This document shows, piece by piece, positions 13,612-13,881 of a stretch of DNA of 13,881 nt (positions are counted from its first letter, which is position 1; each line of letters starts with the position of its first letter). Both the position numbers and the translations under genes were made by a program. The stretch comes from Pelomicrobium sp036803785 (GTDB taxonomy: Bacteria; Pseudomonadota; Gammaproteobacteria; Burkholderiales; UBA6910), in NCBI RefSeq assembly GCF_036803785.1, contig NZ_DAIRTR010000083.1, positions 1 through 13,881 on the forward strand. The letters are read 5' to 3'. The notes beneath the pieces were generated by a model. The model did not search any database. It saw only the letters and a list, made by a program, of their open reading frames with translations, and was not told the DNA's origin.

Positions 13612-13881
13612 GTGAAGTGGTCGGGCGAACTCCCCAATCCGATGACACTGCGCAGCGTAGCCTCGCTCCAGGGGCGTCTCCGGGAAGTGGCCGGGCGGGA
13701 CGCGGCCCAAGAAGGCCCCGAGGGCGTCTTACCGCTCGAGGAGCTCGCCCGCCCGTTCGATTCGAGGGCGAACCGGCGACTCTGCTTGGCGCTGGCCCTC
13801 TCCCTCGCCGCCCATGCCTTGACCCTCTATCTCGTGCCTGCTCCTGCCCCCGCCCCGCCCAAACCGGTGGAGGTGCTGGAG
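13612..13881 (+). CDS. TonB-family energy transducer, N-terminal part (runs off right edge)
   Basis: An open frame from 13555 continues past the right edge. From the GTG at 13612, 90 residues are visible: a long cytoplasmic head of about 54 residues, one membrane helix (RRLCLALALSLAAHALTLYL, about 55-74), then a run of Ala-Pro and PPKPVEVLE, as at the start of a TonB periplasmic linker. Ser64 and His68 in the helix form the TonB S-x3-H motif. The start is uncertain: GTG 13612 has GAGGG eight bases upstream, GTG 13606 is in frame, and ATG 13642 has no ribosome site but gives a head closer to usual length. It is divergent from pqqA. A link to uptake of PQQ, metals or another ligand by a TonB-dependent receptor is only a suggestion. 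Confidence 0.68.
   Translation, partial: MKWSGELPNPMTLRSVASLQGRLREVAGRDAAQEGPEGVLPLEELARPFDSRANRRLCLALALSLAAHALTLYLVPAPAPAPPKPVEVLE

Overview
The window is high-GC with dense gene packing and strong Shine-Dalgarno sites. It reads as a chromosomal accessory-metabolism region of a proteobacterium, most likely a betaproteobacterium. That placement rests on protein-family resemblance (SirB2, VanA/VanB-type Rieske oxygenase, FcbT/TakP-type TRAP transporter, PqqA) and is an inference. I see no rRNA, tRNA, CRISPR array, transposase or phage gene.

Left edge (1-2909): the N-terminus of a TonB-type protein runs off the left edge on the minus strand. It is divergent from a SirB2-like membrane protein, which is followed by an alpha-methylacyl-CoA racemase-type enzyme. 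Next comes a hemerythrin-like protein whose promoter carries an FNR/ANR-type box centred at about -41.5.

Centre (2896-11480): this looks like a catabolic module for an unidentified organic acid. On the minus strand, a flavin/2Fe-2S reductase, a Rieske oxygenase alpha subunit and a family III CoA-transferase form one probable operon. It is divergent from a LysR-type regulator. The regulator is followed by the three parts of a TRAP transporter (small permease, large permease, Tat-exported binding protein) of the type known for alpha-keto acids and (chloro)aromatic acids. The likely logic is uptake by TRAP, activation as a CoA thioester, oxygenation or O-demethylation by the Rieske pair, and control by the LysR protein. 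GATA-containing half-sites recur in the vanB-lysR and dctM-dctP gaps, including a dyad over the -35 of the dctP promoter.

Right (11530-13881): a second minus-strand unit starts with a 24-residue pqqA that is too short for routine ORF calling. It continues with a seven-bladed YVTN beta-propeller protein of the type linked to PQQ-dependent catabolism, then a diheme cytochrome b561. pqqA is not followed by pqqB, so it is an orphan or extra copy within this window. Hairpins separate pqqA from the propeller gene. Divergent from pqqA, a second TonB-type protein runs off the right edge. Both TonB-like fragments carry the membrane S-x3-H motif of TonB and both point outwards.
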